A DNA stretch of 64,000 bases from Palsa-506 sp963786975 (GCA_963786975.1 CAWBBE010000009.1:186001-250000), one strand, 5' to 3'; shown: positions 1 to 10,906, numbered from the stretch's first letter. Numbers and translations are program-made. Notes: a model not told the origin generated them from the sequence alone.

Positions 1-1108
1 GCCTGATCCTGTTCGACAAGCGCGACACCGGGCTCTCGGATCGCGTGCCAGCGGACTCGTCGCTGGAGGAGCGGATGAGCGACGTGCGGGCGGTGATGCG
101 CGCCGCCGGGTCAGCCCAGGCCGTGCTTTCGGCTACTCGGAGGGCGCCCCGATGAGCATCCTGTTCGCCGCCACCTATTCCGAGCGGGTCAGTTCGCTGA
201 TTCTCGGGTCAGCCGCCGCCCGCTGGTACCCGGCCCCCGGCTACCCGTGCGGGCAGGGCGCAGCCGAGATGTTCGAGGCCCTGATGGATATCGCCGCGCA
301 CCGCTGGGGGCAGGGCGAGACCATCGACTGGTACCTGCCCAGCCAGTCAGGCTCGCCGCGGGCACGTCAGCTGTTCGCGCGGTTCGAGCGCATGGCGGTA
401 AGCCCCAGCGCGTTCCTGCGGATGGCCCGGATGATCCAGCAGATCGACGTCTGCGCGGTACTTCCCGCGGTCCACGTGCCGACGCTGGTGATCCAGCGTC
501 TCGGCGACCGCATCACGCCGCCCTGCCACGGGCGCTACCTGGCATCCCACATCGCCGGCGCCCGCTATTTCGAGCAGCCCGGCGACCACTCCCTGAGGTT
601 CGCCGAAAGCGGGGACAGCGATGCGCTCTGCGCCGAGCTCGCGGCCTTCCTGGCCGGCCTGCCGCAGCCCCGCGAACCCGGCCGCGTGCTCGTCACGATC
701 CTGCTGGCCAGGCCGGCCGGCGGGCACGCGGCAACCCGGCAGCAAGTCCTGTCACACCGCGGCCGCCTGATCAAGAGCGCCGATGAGACCATTCTCGCCA
801 CCTTCGAGGCGCCCGGGCAGGCGATCCGCTGCGCGGCGGCTGTCCGCGACCTCGCCGCCACGCTCGGAATCCAGCTCCGGGCCGGCATCCATACCGGCGA
901 GGTCGACCTGGCCGGGGACGACATCACCGGCACTTCCGTGCACATCGCCGGCGGCGTCGCGGCCCTCGCGCAACCCGCCGAGATCCTCGTCTCGCGGACC
1001 GTCAGGGATCTCGTGGCCGGCTCCGGGATCTCCTTTGCCCGCCGCGGTAGCCACCGGCTGCCCGGGCCCGCCGATAAATGGCCGCTGTTCGCGGTGACCG
1101 GCCTGTAG
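1..1108 (+). pseudogene. Alpha/beta hydrolase with degenerate nucleotide-cyclase-like tail; 5' truncated by window edge, frameshifted
   Basis: The reading frame from base 3 gives LILFDKRDTGLSD, a match to the hydrolase at 56934, and stays open to a stop at 152. The family's nucleophile elbow (LFGYSEGAPMS) is then found in a different frame from base 128, so one base is missing in GTGCTTTCGG near 126-128. The second frame runs to 1108. The C-terminal third (from about 690) resembles a class III adenylate/guanylate cyclase domain (AGIHTGEVDL, VHIAGGVAAL, ILVSRTVRDL), but the metal-binding FTD motif reads LARPAGG, the GDG motif reads SADET and the usual AAR reads AGG. If made, the cyclase part is probably inactive and sensory or structural. 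The frameshift may be a real lesion or a sequencing indel. Confidence 0.75.
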
Positions 1109-1127
1109 CCGGCCCGCTGGTATTCAG

Positions 1128-1175
1128 CAGTGGTTAAGATTTGGCCGGTCCGGGCCGGACAGATGTTAACCACTG
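1128..1175. terminator. Nested inverted repeat between convergent genes
   Basis: Perfect 10-base arms CAGTGGTTAA (1128-1137) and TTAACCACTG (1166-1175) enclose a second palindrome GTCCGGGCCGGAC (1149-1161). It lies between the end of the hydrolase gene and the end of the convergent secreted-protein gene. There is no T-tract. A bidirectional terminator is the simplest reading; the AT-richer outer arms could also be a protein site. Confidence 0.45.
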
Positions 1176-1238
1176 GCTGAACCGGCCGCCGGGCGCGCTG
1201 GCAGCGTCGCGGCGGCCGGTCGCCGGGTTAGTTGCGGG

Positions 1239-1862
1239 TCAGCGGTGCACGTGTGCCAGCGGGCCCTTGTTGTCCGGGAACGAGCCGGTGTTGAGCACCT
1301 GGATGCCGGCATGCTGCCGGCCGTTGAACGGGGTCACCACCGGCGCGGTGGCTCCCGGCTCGCAGCCCAGCCGGAACGGCACCTTCGGGTTGTTGAACCA
1401 CAGGCCCAGGTGGTACTGGTGGGTCGGGCCGAAGGTCGTCGTGCCGCCGGGGGACACCGAGAATGTCTCGGAGTCGAAGACCCCGCGCACCGTTGCGGTG
1501 CCGTTGCCGTGCCGCCCGACGTTGACGTCGGTCTGGTACCAGGAGACGCCGAATGGCTTGTTCGGCACCTGGATCACGAACAGGTCGAAGCTGGCCCGGC
1601 GGGGCATGCCGTGCAGCGAGATGCGCATCTTGTCGTTGAGGTCGCCGCGGGTGATGGTCACCCGGCCGCGGGCATGCGGCAGGCAGGCGGAGATCCCCGC
1701 GGACCGGGTAAGCGGGAACGAGAACTTGCGGCTGGCATGCGCGCTCGGCGCGGCGATCGCCACCGCCGCGGCGGTGATGCCGGCGACGGCGACGGTGCCT
1801 GTTGCGGCGGTCACCGCCAGCACCCGCCGGGACAGGTGGATCGGGAAATGGATGCGTGTCAT
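1239..1862 (-). CDS. Secreted protein of unknown function
   Basis: Encodes 207 residues. The N-terminus has a basic stretch (HLSRR), a hydrophobic core (VLAVTAATGTVAVAGITAAA) and an AxA-type end (APSAHA), a typical Sec signal peptide cleaved near residue 43. The mature part is polar with short beta-like segments and only two cysteines (SACLPH, LGCEPG) that could form one disulphide. No family is recognised. The ATG is preceded by GAGGAG at a normal distance. It stands alone and converges on the upstream hydrolase gene. Extracytoplasmic location is inferred from the signal; function is unknown. Confidence 0.7.
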   Translation of the reverse strand: MTRIHFPIHLSRRVLAVTAATGTVAVAGITAAAVAIAAPSAHASRKFSFPLTRSAGISACLPHARGRVTITRGDLNDKMRISLHGMPRRASFDLFVIQVPNKPFGVSWYQTDVNVGRHGNGTATVRGVFDSETFSVSPGGTTTFGPTHQYHLGLWFNNPKVPFRLGCEPGATAPVVTPFNGRQHAGIQVLNTGSFPDNKGPLAHVHR

Positions 1863-2057
1863 GGGCTTGCTCCTCGGCTAGCTTGCGATCTTGACCGGCC
1901 GATGGGTCCGGCTTGACCAAGACATTACTCTTGCCCCGGCAAAACGCTACTGAGTCCCGGCGCCCGTGTGCGCTTCCCCGCCGGAGCCGGCTGGATGGGG
2001 GCTGGCCCGGTGCGTAGAGTCGGCGGAGCCGGTTACGACGCGGAAGCTGGAGGCCAG

Positions 2058-2894
2058 GTGGCGAGCGTGCTGCGGGTTTCCGCCCGCAACGCCTGCTTCC
2101 AGCAATGGGAGTCCCTGCTGGGCAACCGCGGCAAGCGGCAGCGGGCGGGGGAGTTCCTGGTTCAGGGGGTGCGGCCGATCTCGCTGGCCGCCCGGTTCGG
2201 CTGGCGGTTCCGTGCCCTGATCCATGACGCCGAGCGGCCGCTGTCGCGCTGGGCGCAGAACCTGCTGGCTGAGGTCGACGCGGTCCGGGTGGCGATGGCG
2301 CCCGGCCTGCTGGCCGAGCTCGGCGAGAAGGCCGAGGGCAGCCCCGAGCTGGTGGCCGTCGTCGAGATGCCGGCCGATGACCTTGACCGCATCCAGGTCG
2401 GTGCCGACTTCCTCGGCGTCGTGCTGGACCGCCCGGCCAGCCCGGGCAACATCGGCAGCGTGATCCGGTCCGCGGACGCCTTCGGCGCGGCCGGCGTCAT
2501 CGTCACCGGCCACGCGGCCGACGTTTACGACCCCAGGTCGGTGCGCGCCAGCACCGGTTCGCTGTTCGCGCTGCCCGCGGTCCGCTGCCCGTCGCCGCGC
2601 GAGGTGACCGCGTGGGTGGCCGCGCAGCGGGCCCGGGGCTGCCCGGTGGCGGTCGTCGGCACCGATGAGCACGGCGACGCGGACTTGCCCGGCTTCGACT
2701 TCACCCGGCCGACGCTGCTGCTGGTGGGAAACGAGGCGGCCGGGCTGAGCAGGACATGGCGCGCGGCTTGCGACGCCGCCGTCCGCATCCCGATCACCGG
2801 CGCGGCGAGTTCCCTGAACGCGGCGAATGCGGCGGCCGTCGTGCTGTACGAGATCGCCCGGCAGCGCAATCTCGCCGGGCGGCACCCGGCCTGA
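2058..2894 (+). CDS. TrmH/SpoU-family RNA 2'-O-methyltransferase
   Basis: SPOUT-class methyltransferase that transfers a methyl group from S-adenosylmethionine to ribose of rRNA or tRNA. The three SpoU motifs are visible in order: LDRPASPGNIGSVIRSADAF, then LLLVGNEAAGLS, then PITGAASSLNAANAAAVVLY, which form the trefoil knot and cofactor pocket. The N-terminal part (about 80 residues) is the substrate-binding extension of the family. The frame is open from 1968, but a -10-like TAGAGT at 2015-2020 and GGAGG just before the GTG at 2058 favour this start (278 residues). The target nucleotide cannot be told from sequence. Confidence 0.85.
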   Translation: MASVLRVSARNACFQQWESLLGNRGKRQRAGEFLVQGVRPISLAARFGWRFRALIHDAERPLSRWAQNLLAEVDAVRVAMAPGLLAELGEKAEGSPELVAVVEMPADDLDRIQVGADFLGVVLDRPASPGNIGSVIRSADAFGAAGVIVTGHAADVYDPRSVRASTGSLFALPAVRCPSPREVTAWVAAQRARGCPVAVVGTDEHGDADLPGFDFTRPTLLLVGNEAAGLSRTWRAACDAAVRIPITGAASSLNAANAAAVVLYEIARQRNLAGRHPA

Positions 2895-3031
2895 GCGGTT
2901 AGCGCGCGTCCCGGCGGCGGCGCCGGCTGCGGGCTGGCGCGCCAGCGGGTGCAGCCAAGTTGCCGGGCGGCCGGCCGGTTACCGGCGGCGATTTCGTCAT
3001 ATGCTCTTAAAACCGTCAAAGAGGAGGCGCC

Positions 3032-3244
3032 ATGAGCGTGTACAAAGTGATCGATCTCATCGGCACTAGTAGCACTTCGTGGGAGGAAGCCGCCGCCGAG
3101 GCGGTCCAAACGGCTGGCCAGACGATCCGCGATATCCGCGTCGCCGAGGTCATCGAGCAGGACATCCATCTCGATGAGGGCGGAGCCATCACCTACCGCA
3201 CCAAGCTGCAGATCTCGTTCAAGTACGAGCCAGGGCCGCAGTAG
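3032..3244 (+). CDS. Dodecin family flavin-binding protein
   Basis: Encodes 70 residues, the normal dodecin size. Dodecins assemble into hollow dodecamers that bind flavin or its precursors and buffer them in the cytoplasm. Family features visible are the start MSVYKVIDLIGTSSTSWEEA, the helix with AAAEAVQTAG, and the strand ending YRTKLQISFKYE. A strong GAGGAGG ribosome site precedes the ATG. It is a single gene followed by a GC-rich hairpin. Confidence 0.92.
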   Translation: MSVYKVIDLIGTSSTSWEEAAAEAVQTAGQTIRDIRVAEVIEQDIHLDEGGAITYRTKLQISFKYEPGPQ

Positions 3245-3254
3245 CCCGGCCAGC

Positions 3255-3290
3255 GCCGGCCGCCGCCGGCCCGCGGCCGCGGCGGCCGGC
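3255..3290 (+). terminator. GC-rich hairpin after the dodecin gene
   Basis: Perfect 11-base arms GCCGGCCGCCG (3255-3265) and CGGCGGCCGGC (3280-3290) with a 14-base loop start ten bases after the dodecin stop. There is no T-run, which is common for actinomycete terminators. Confidence 0.55.
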
Positions 3291-3358
3291 CCGGTACTAG
3301 CCCGCAACCCCTCGCGTTGCCGTGCCGGCGGGCTTAGACTCGCGCGCAGGGTGATTCC

Positions 3359-3601
3359 ATGGATGATGTCGCCAGCCAGTTCCTCGACTTGATCCACAGC
3401 CTCGAAGAGGTCAGGGATGCGGTCAGTCCCGAGCGCGCCCATGCCGAGTTCGATGAGGTTACCCTGCAGGTCTTCTGGAAGAAGTGGCCTGGCCTCTCGG
3501 CCTGGGCCGGCTCGCTGTGGCGGCTGCTCTCCGAGGAGCTAGCCGGGCCGGCCAGCCCGGACCATCTCGGCGACCGGGACGAGGTCGGCGGCAGTGACTG
3601 A
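3359..3601 (+). CDS. Small conserved-type hypothetical protein
   Basis: Encodes 80 acidic residues starting MDDVASQFLDLIHSLEEVRD, with aromatic motif VFWKKWPGLSAWAGSLWRLL. No domain is recognised. It has no signal peptide and is probably cytoplasmic. A TAGACT hexamer at 3335-3340 could be its -10. Its stop codon overlaps the GTG start of the CBS-domain gene by eight bases, so the two are probably one transcript with coupled translation. Confidence 0.6.
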   Translation: MDDVASQFLDLIHSLEEVRDAVSPERAHAEFDEVTLQVFWKKWPGLSAWAGSLWRLLSEELAGPASPDHLGDRDEVGGSD

Positions 3602-4016
3602 CGGCCAGCAAGCCCCGGCGCGGCCGGCCGTGTCCGTGCTGCGGGATCTGATGAACACGCGCGTGGTGACGGTCACCGCGGACGCGTCGGTGGCAGCGGC
3701 GGCAGCGGGCATGGTGGCGGCGAACGTGGGCTCCGCGGTGGTCATGCAGGGGTCGTTCCTGCACGGGATCCTGACCGAGCGCGACGTCATGCGGGCCGCC
3801 GCGTCCGGCGAGGACCTCTCGGCGTCCAGGGTGTCCGCGTGGATGAGCCGCGACCCGCATTCGGCCGGCCCGGATACGTCCGTGGAAGAGGCGGCCCAGA
3901 TCATGCTGCTGAACGGGTTCCGGCACCTGCCCGTGGTGGAAGGCCGGACGGTCTGCGGCGTGGTGAGCCTGCGCGATCTCTTCGCGGCCCGGATCCGCCG
4001 CCCGCTGGCCCGCTGA
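3594..4016 (+). CDS. CBS-domain pair protein
   Basis: Encodes 140 residues forming a Bateman module: the first CBS domain (about residues 15-70) has VVTVTADASVAAAAAGM and GILTERDVMRA, the second (about 75-135) has MSRDPHSAGPDTSVEEAAQ and LPVVEGRTVCGVVSLRDL. Such stand-alone CBS pairs bind adenine nucleotides and act as energy sensors or partners of other proteins. The GTG start lies inside the end of the preceding small gene. The partner is unknown. Confidence 0.85.
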   Translation: MTDGQQAPARPAVSVLRDLMNTRVVTVTADASVAAAAAGMVAANVGSAVVMQGSFLHGILTERDVMRAAASGEDLSASRVSAWMSRDPHSAGPDTSVEEAAQIMLLNGFRHLPVVEGRTVCGVVSLRDLFAARIRRPLAR

Positions 4017-6753
4017 CCGGACCCGGCAACGCGGGCGGCCGGAAGCTCGCGCGGACGGCAGCTACCCGCTCCGGGACATTCCGGATGGCCCGTCGTCGTA
4101 AGCGCGCAGGTATTGGCGAAGACCAGGTAAAGGCAAGCCGGAAAGCCTGCCCGGGCCATATACAGGAATGGCCGGCCCGCCGCAGAATAGTGCGGACGGA
4201 GCCACCCCGCCAGCACCGGCCGGGGCAGCCGGAGCCGTCAGCTTCCGGGGCAGGGGGAGGGCGGCATGGGGCCAGCCGAGCATCCGGCCGGTGCCACCGG
4301 CGCCGGGCCGGCCGACGGCGCCGGGAAGATCACCATCCCGGCGGGCGAGTCGTTCGCGCTGTGCTGCTCGGGCGGCGGCATCAGGTCAGCCACCTTCAAT
4401 CTGGGCGTGCTGCAGGCCCTGCAGCGCGCCCGCGGGGTCTTCGGGGCCGTCAGCACGGTGACCGCGGTATCGGGCGGCTCTTACATCGCCGCCGCGCATG
4501 CGCTCGTGACGGCGAATCCGGCCCCGCCCGGCAGCGACAGCCAGCCCGCCGCGGTGCGCGACCCGGCCCCGTACGCGCTGCGCAGCCCGGAGGAGATTCA
4601 CCTCCGGGATCACACCAGATACCTGGTGGAGACCTGGCAGATCGCGGTCCGCGGGGTGATCGTGCTGATCCTCGGCGTGCTGGTGAACGCGATCCTGGTC
4701 GGCTCGGTCATCTATGTCGGGGCGCACTTCGGCGGCTGGCTGCTCAGCTCCCGGTGGACCGGGATCCTGACCGGCCTGCAGGCCGGGTCGCCGCAGGTAC
4801 GGCCCGGGTCGTGGTGGCTGATCCCGGCGGTGGCGGCGGTGATCGCGGTCGGCCTCGCCTGGCGGCAGTCGCGGACGCCGCAGCAGCCTGCCGCGCGACC
4901 CGGCGCCCGGCAGCGGGCCAGGGCCGCGGTCAGGGCCTGGCTCTGCGCCGGCGGCCCGCTGGCGCGGGTGCGGCGGGCGCTGCGGCCGCTGGTCCGGGCA
5001 CAGCCGCCGCGGTGGTCCAACCGGGCCCTGGCGGTCGCCATGGGCACCGGATTCCTGCTGGTGGCAGCGCCATATGCGATCAAGGGCCTGTACACGGTCA
5101 GCCTGGGCAACGGCAACTGGGCGGCGGTTACCCGGTTCATCGGCTTCGCCAGCGGCTCCGGGTGCAAGGCCGCCGCGCAGGCGGCGGTGGCCGCATCGCA
5201 GCCGGGCCACCAGGTGTGCGGCGCCGCCGCCGCCGCCCCGGCATCGGCCCAGAGCAATGGCGGCGGCGCGGGCACCCTGCGCGTCCTGATCACCAGCTTC
5301 GGCACCTTCGCCGCCGCGATCGCCGCGCTGGCGCGCACCACGATCGGGCGGCTCCGCACGTTCCAGGCCGACCTGTCCAGGTCGGGCCCGCTGGCCGGCG
5401 CCGCCGCGACGGCAGGCCGGTTCGTGCAGCGCCGCCTGGTTCCGTGGATCGGCTCGGGGCTGATCATCGGGGCGATCTTCACGCTGACGCTGCGCTGGAT
5501 CGGCAGCGGCGCGAGCCAGGCCGGCGGCGGCGGGCAGCAGCTTGCCCGCTGCCTGCTGGCGCTGCTGGCGTTCGTGGTGGTGAAGCTGGGCATCGATATC
5601 AACTCCACCTCGGCGCACGCCTTCTACCGGGGCCGGCTGGCTGCCGCCTACGGAGTAGTGCGCCAGCCGGGCCCGGGCGGGGCCGGGGTGCTGGACGCGT
5701 CCTGGGCCCGGCTGAGCGACCTGCAGGCGGCAGGCGGCCCGACGCTGGTGGTCTGCGCGGCGGCCAACTGCACGACGAGCGGCGACATACCACCCGGGCG
5801 GGGCAGCGTTTCCTTCACGTTCACCCCGGCTGACATCGGCCTCAGCCGCCAGCCGGCCGCCGGGCCGGCACCCGGCGGCGGCCCCGCGGCCACCGCGGAC
5901 CAGGACCGGGCGCAGACCGCGGACTACGAGAAGACAGCGCAGCTCACGCTATTCGACGCGGTCGCGGTGAGCGGGGCGGCGGTGTCCCCGGTGATGGGGA
6001 AGATGACCAGGCCCGCGATGCGGATCCTGCTCGCGGCGGCGAACGCGCGGCTGGGCGTCTGGCTGCCCAGCCCCGGCCGGATCCGGGACGAGGCCGACTG
6101 GGCCGGCCAGCATCCGCCCCGGCGTGACCCCGCGGACCGGGGCCCGCTGGGCCGGATCGCGGCGGCCATGCTGCGCCGCTGGTGGCAGCCCGACCTCAAG
6201 CACCTGTACGCGGAGGCGGCCGGCACGCTGCACCTGAACGGCCGCTGGATGTACGTCACGGACGGCGGCCACTACGAGAACCTGGGCATGGTCGAGGCGC
6301 TGCGGCGCGAGCCGCACCACCTCATCGTGGTCGACGCGTCCGGCGACGCGCCCGGCCAGTTCAGCACGCTCGGCCAGGCCATCGCGCTGGCCCGGTCCGA
6401 GCTCGGCGTGCAGGTGGACATCAGGCCCGCGGCCAGCCTGAAGCCGGACGCCGCGACCGGGCTGTGCGCCAGGGCATACGCGGCCGGCAGCTTCAGCTAC
6501 CCGGACGAGAGCGACGAGGCCGCGGGCCGGCACCAGCTGATCTACCTCAAGCTGGCCGTGCCCGCGGGCGCGCCGCTGGACGTGCTCGCCTACCGGCAGA
6601 ACCACGCCACGTTCCCGACCGACAGCACCCTGCAGCAGCTTTACGACGACCAGGAATTCGAGGCCTACCGCGAGCTGGGCTATTACTGCGCCGAGACCGC
6701 CCTGCGCCAGATCGAGTACGGCGGCGACGACCGCCCGCCGCCGGGCCGCCCGC

Positions 6754-8178
<1,425 letters not shown>

Positions 8179-8234
8179 CAACTCTCCCTTGCTCGCCTGC
8201 CGCACCTGTCCGTCTTCATACGGATGCGCCTGCA

Positions 8235-8288
8235 ATGCTAGGCGCCAGCGGTTTCCTGGCCGTGTCCCGGAGGTTTCGCACGTGTTAC
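8235..8288 (-). promoter_or_regulatory. GlnR-type operator and -10 of glnA
   Basis: Read on the minus strand from 8288 to 8251 the sequence is GTAAC-N6-GAAAC-N6-GACAC-N6-GAAAC, which fits the published actinomycete GlnR pattern of alternating gTnAc and GaAAc boxes with 6-base gaps (third box imperfect). A TAGCAT hexamer (8240-8235) lies ten bases downstream and is the likely -10. This position just upstream of the promoter suits activation. Binding is inferred. Confidence 0.85.
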
Positions 8289-8358
8289 GCCCGCGCCGCG
8301 AATGGGTAAGGATGCCAGCCGCGCGGCGGCCTGCGGGGCCGGCGCCGGATTGCGCGGA

Positions 8359-8364
8359 TACGGT
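8359..8364 (+). promoter_or_regulatory. -10 element of a leaderless promoter (RDD gene)
   Basis: TACGGT ends exactly six bases before the GTG at 8371, and no ribosome site is present, so transcription probably starts at or next to the start codon. Confidence 0.5.
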
Positions 8365-8370
8365 GTAGTC

Positions 8371-8808
8371 GTGACCGAGCGACGCTGGGCGGGCTCCTGG
8401 CTGTCCGGGAGCCGTGCCGCCCGGGAGGAGAACGGCTACCCCGGGCAGCATTTCGGGCTGCCGGAGGAAGGCCCGAAATCGGTGGCCGGCGTCGGCCGCA
8501 GGCTCGGCGCGCTGTTCATCGACTGGCTGCTCTGCATGATCATCTCGCTGGCCCTGTTCCGCACCCAGGTCTGGACGATCGCGATCTTCGCCGCCGAGGT
8601 TTACCTGCTGACCGCGCTGACCGGTTTCACCGTGGGCAAGCGGCTGCTCGGCCTGCGGGTGGTCCGGCTGGACGGCAAGCCGGTCGGGCTCTGGTGGGCG
8701 CTGATCCGCACCCTGCTGCTGCTGGCCGTGGTGCCGCCGCTGGTTTTCGACCGTGACCTGCGCGGCCTGCACGACAAGGCGGCCAACACGCTGGTCATCC
8801 GGATCTGA
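8371..8808 (+). CDS. RDD family membrane protein
   Basis: Encodes 145 residues with a soluble N-terminus (about 45 residues) followed by three hydrophobic segments. RDD features are the arginine and aspartate in GRRLGALFIDWLLC, the FTVGKRLLGLRVV segment and the last aspartates in RDLRGLHDKAANTLV. Function of the family is poorly known; some members act in ion or osmolyte movement. The GTG at 8371 was chosen over the upstream in-frame ATG because the upstream part is low-complexity and a TACGGT hexamer sits six bases before it. Confidence 0.85.
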   Translation: MTERRWAGSWLSGSRAAREENGYPGQHFGLPEEGPKSVAGVGRRLGALFIDWLLCMIISLALFRTQVWTIAIFAAEVYLLTALTGFTVGKRLLGLRVVRLDGKPVGLWWALIRTLLLLAVVPPLVFDRDLRGLHDKAANTLVIRI

Positions 8809-8829
8809 CCCGGCGCCCGCGAGAATCCC

Positions 8830-9141
8830 GTGCCGCCAGCAGGCCAGTGCCCGGCCGCCGCGCCGGGCCAGCCCGGTCCGCCGCGGGAGCCTTTGCTGCC
8901 GTACAACGGCCTGGCCCTGGACCGGGCTGCTGGCCGCCGGGCAGACGAGGCCTGGCTGCGCGCCGTCGCCCGGCATCCCGGCTCGCGGCTGCTCGCGCTG
9001 TGGCGGGACAAATGCCTGGTGGACGCGTCCGGCCAGCCCGTCATGATCGCGCTGGCCGCGCACCGGGCGGCCAGGCCGCGCACCCACGGCGACTCCATCG
9101 GTACCTACCTGCTGGATGCCTGGCTGGCGGAAGGCGACTGA
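8830..9141 (+). CDS. Stand-alone NUDIX-like N-terminal domain (NudC-type), probably truncated
   Basis: Encodes 103 residues. The segment LPYNGLALDRAAGRRADEAW, then HPGSRLLALWRDKCLV, matches the N-terminal domain that precedes the zinc ribbon and Nudix domain in NADH pyrophosphatase NudC. Neither the zinc ribbon nor a Nudix box follows; the gene stops 44 bases before the end of the convergent DUF4191 gene. It could be a remnant or a small protein of its own. GTG start with a weak ribosome site, 21 bases after the RDD gene. Confidence 0.5.
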   Translation: MPPAGQCPAAAPGQPGPPREPLLPYNGLALDRAAGRRADEAWLRAVARHPGSRLLALWRDKCLVDASGQPVMIALAAHRAARPRTHGDSIGTYLLDAWLAEGD

Positions 9142-9184
9142 GCCAGCCGGATCCGTTAATCCCGGTAGTGAGCCGTTAGCGCGG

Positions 9185-9901
9185 TCAGCGGAACTTGGGC
9201 TTAGGTGCCTTGGGCATCCTGGCGGATTTCGGCATCGGGCCCTTCGGCATCTGCAAGGACTGCGGCAGTGCCTTCAGCCGGTAGTTCAGGTCGGCGACGG
9301 CCGGGCCCTTGAGGTTGCGCGGCAGCTTCATGACGTGCCGCTGCAGCCGCCTGATCGGGATCTGGCCGGCCTCGTCGCCGACCTGGATGTCGTAGATCGG
9401 CACGTCCAGCGCGACCCGGGAGACCCGCTTCTTCTCCGCCGCCAGCAGGCCGGGCAGGCGGCTGGGCGAGCCCTCGCCGACCAGCACGACACCGGGCCTG
9501 CCGACCGCCCGGTGCACGATGTCCATGCTCTTGTTCGCGGCGATGGCCGGCGTGACCGTCCAGTTGCCGCGCATGCTCTGCAGGATGGCGGCCGCCGCGC
9601 CCGGCTGGCCGGCGATCGTCGAGTACTGGGCGGCCTGCGCGAACCGGCCGAACGCGACCATCGCGCCGAGCAGCCCGAGCAGCACGCCGAGCGGGATCAG
9701 CAGCGCCTCCGTGCCGGTGAGCAGGCTGACGATCACGGCTATCGCGATCACGCCGATCGCGATGCCGAAGACGATCGGCAGCGCCTTCGGGTTGGCCTTG
9801 CGGACGATGCCCGCGACCATGCGGATCTGCTTGATCCGGCCGGCCGACTCGGCGTCGGCGGCAGCCTTCTTTGACGCCGCGGCGCCGGGCTTGTTCACCA
9901 T
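9185..9901 (-). CDS. DUF4191 membrane protein
   Basis: Encodes 238 residues: a basic N-terminus, two adjacent transmembrane helices (about residues 40-85, IVFGIAIGVIAIAVIVSLLT and LIPLGVLLGLLGAMVAF), then a cytosolic domain ending in a lysine/proline-rich tail (MPKGPMPKSARMPKAPKPKF). DUF4191 proteins are a conserved actinobacterial family encoded next to lipA; no activity is established. A TACCCT hexamer lies seven bases before the ATG and no ribosome site is seen. Confidence 0.88.
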   Translation of the reverse strand: MVNKPGAAASKKAAADAESAGRIKQIRMVAGIVRKANPKALPIVFGIAIGVIAIAVIVSLLTGTEALLIPLGVLLGLLGAMVAFGRFAQAAQYSTIAGQPGAAAAILQSMRGNWTVTPAIAANKSMDIVHRAVGRPGVVLVGEGSPSRLPGLLAAEKKRVSRVALDVPIYDIQVGDEAGQIPIRRLQRHVMKLPRNLKGPAVADLNYRLKALPQSLQMPKGPMPKSARMPKAPKPKFR

Positions 9902-9958
9902 GCAGGCAAGGGTACGATCACCCGGGCCGCGGCGCGAAACCGCGGTGCGATACGGGCT

Positions 9959-10906
9959 TCAGTGGCCGGAAACCTGGCGGTCCATGGCCTGGCGGTCCAT
10001 GGCCTGGCGGTACAGCCGGCCCGCCCGGTAGGACGACCGGACCAGCGGGCCGGCCAGCACCCCGGCGAAGCCGAGCTCGCGTGCCTCGGCGCCGATCTCG
10101 TCGAACTCGCCCGGCGGCAGCCAGCGCTCGACCGGGTGGTGGCGCACCGACGGCCGCAGGTACTGGGTGATCGTCAGCAGGTCGCAGCCCGCGCCGCGCA
10201 GGTCCGCCATCGCCGCGCTGACCTCCGGCCGCTGCTCGCCCAGGCCGAGGATGAGGTTCGACTTGGTGACCAGGCCCGCCTGCCCGGCCCGGCTGATCAC
10301 CTGCAGCGAGCGCGCATACCGGAAGCCGGGCCGGATCCGGCGGAAGATCCGCGGCACGGTCTCGATGTTGTGCGCGAGCACTTCCGGGCGGACGCCGAAG
10401 ACCTCGGCCAGCCGGCCGGGTTCCGCGTCGAAGTCGGGGATCAGCAGCTCGACGCCGCAGCCGGGCACCGCGGCATGGATTTCCCGGCAGGTCTGCGCGT
10501 ACAGCCAGGCGCCGCCGTCCGGCAGGTCATCGCGGGCCACCCCGGTCACCGTCGCGTACCGCAGGCCCATGGTGGCCACCGACCCGGCGACCCGGCGCGG
10601 CTCGTCGGTGTCCAGCGGGCCCGGCTTGCCGGTGGCGATCTGGCAGAAGTCGCAGCGCCTGGTGCACTGATCGCCGCCGATCAGGAACGTGGCCTCGCGG
10701 TCTTCCCAGCACTCGAAGATGTTCGGGCAGCCGGCCTGCTCGCAGACGGTGTGCAGGCCCTCGCTGCGCACCAGCTGCTTCAGCTCGGTGTACTGCGGCC
10801 CGGTGCGCAGCCGGGTCTTGATCCACGGCGGCTTGCGCTCGATCGGGGTCTGGCTGTTCCGCGCCTCCAGGCGCAGCATCCGTCGTCCCTCAGGTGCGAG
10901 TACCAC
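9959..10906 (-). CDS. lipA: Lipoyl synthase
   Basis: Radical SAM enzyme that inserts two sulphurs into octanoyl groups on E2 and GcvH domains. Both iron-sulphur sites are visible: the auxiliary cluster cysteines in CEQAGCPNIFEC and the radical SAM motif CTRRCDFC. The start MVLAPEGRRMLRLEARN and IERKPPWIKTR are as in other actinomycete LipA. The GTG start has TAGGCT seven bases before it. The C-terminus carries an in-frame tandem repeat of 15 bases (9973-10002) coding QAMDR twice, just before the stop. Works with LipB (15.2 kb) and the dehydrogenase complex genes nearby. Confidence 0.95.
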   Translation of the reverse strand: MVLAPEGRRMLRLEARNSQTPIERKPPWIKTRLRTGPQYTELKQLVRSEGLHTVCEQAGCPNIFECWEDREATFLIGGDQCTRRCDFCQIATGKPGPLDTDEPRRVAGSVATMGLRYATVTGVARDDLPDGGAWLYAQTCREIHAAVPGCGVELLIPDFDAEPGRLAEVFGVRPEVLAHNIETVPRIFRRIRPGFRYARSLQVISRAGQAGLVTKSNLILGLGEQRPEVSAAMADLRGAGCDLLTITQYLRPSVRHHPVERWLPPGEFDEIGAEARELGFAGVLAGPLVRSSYRAGRLYRQAMDRQAMDRQVSGH

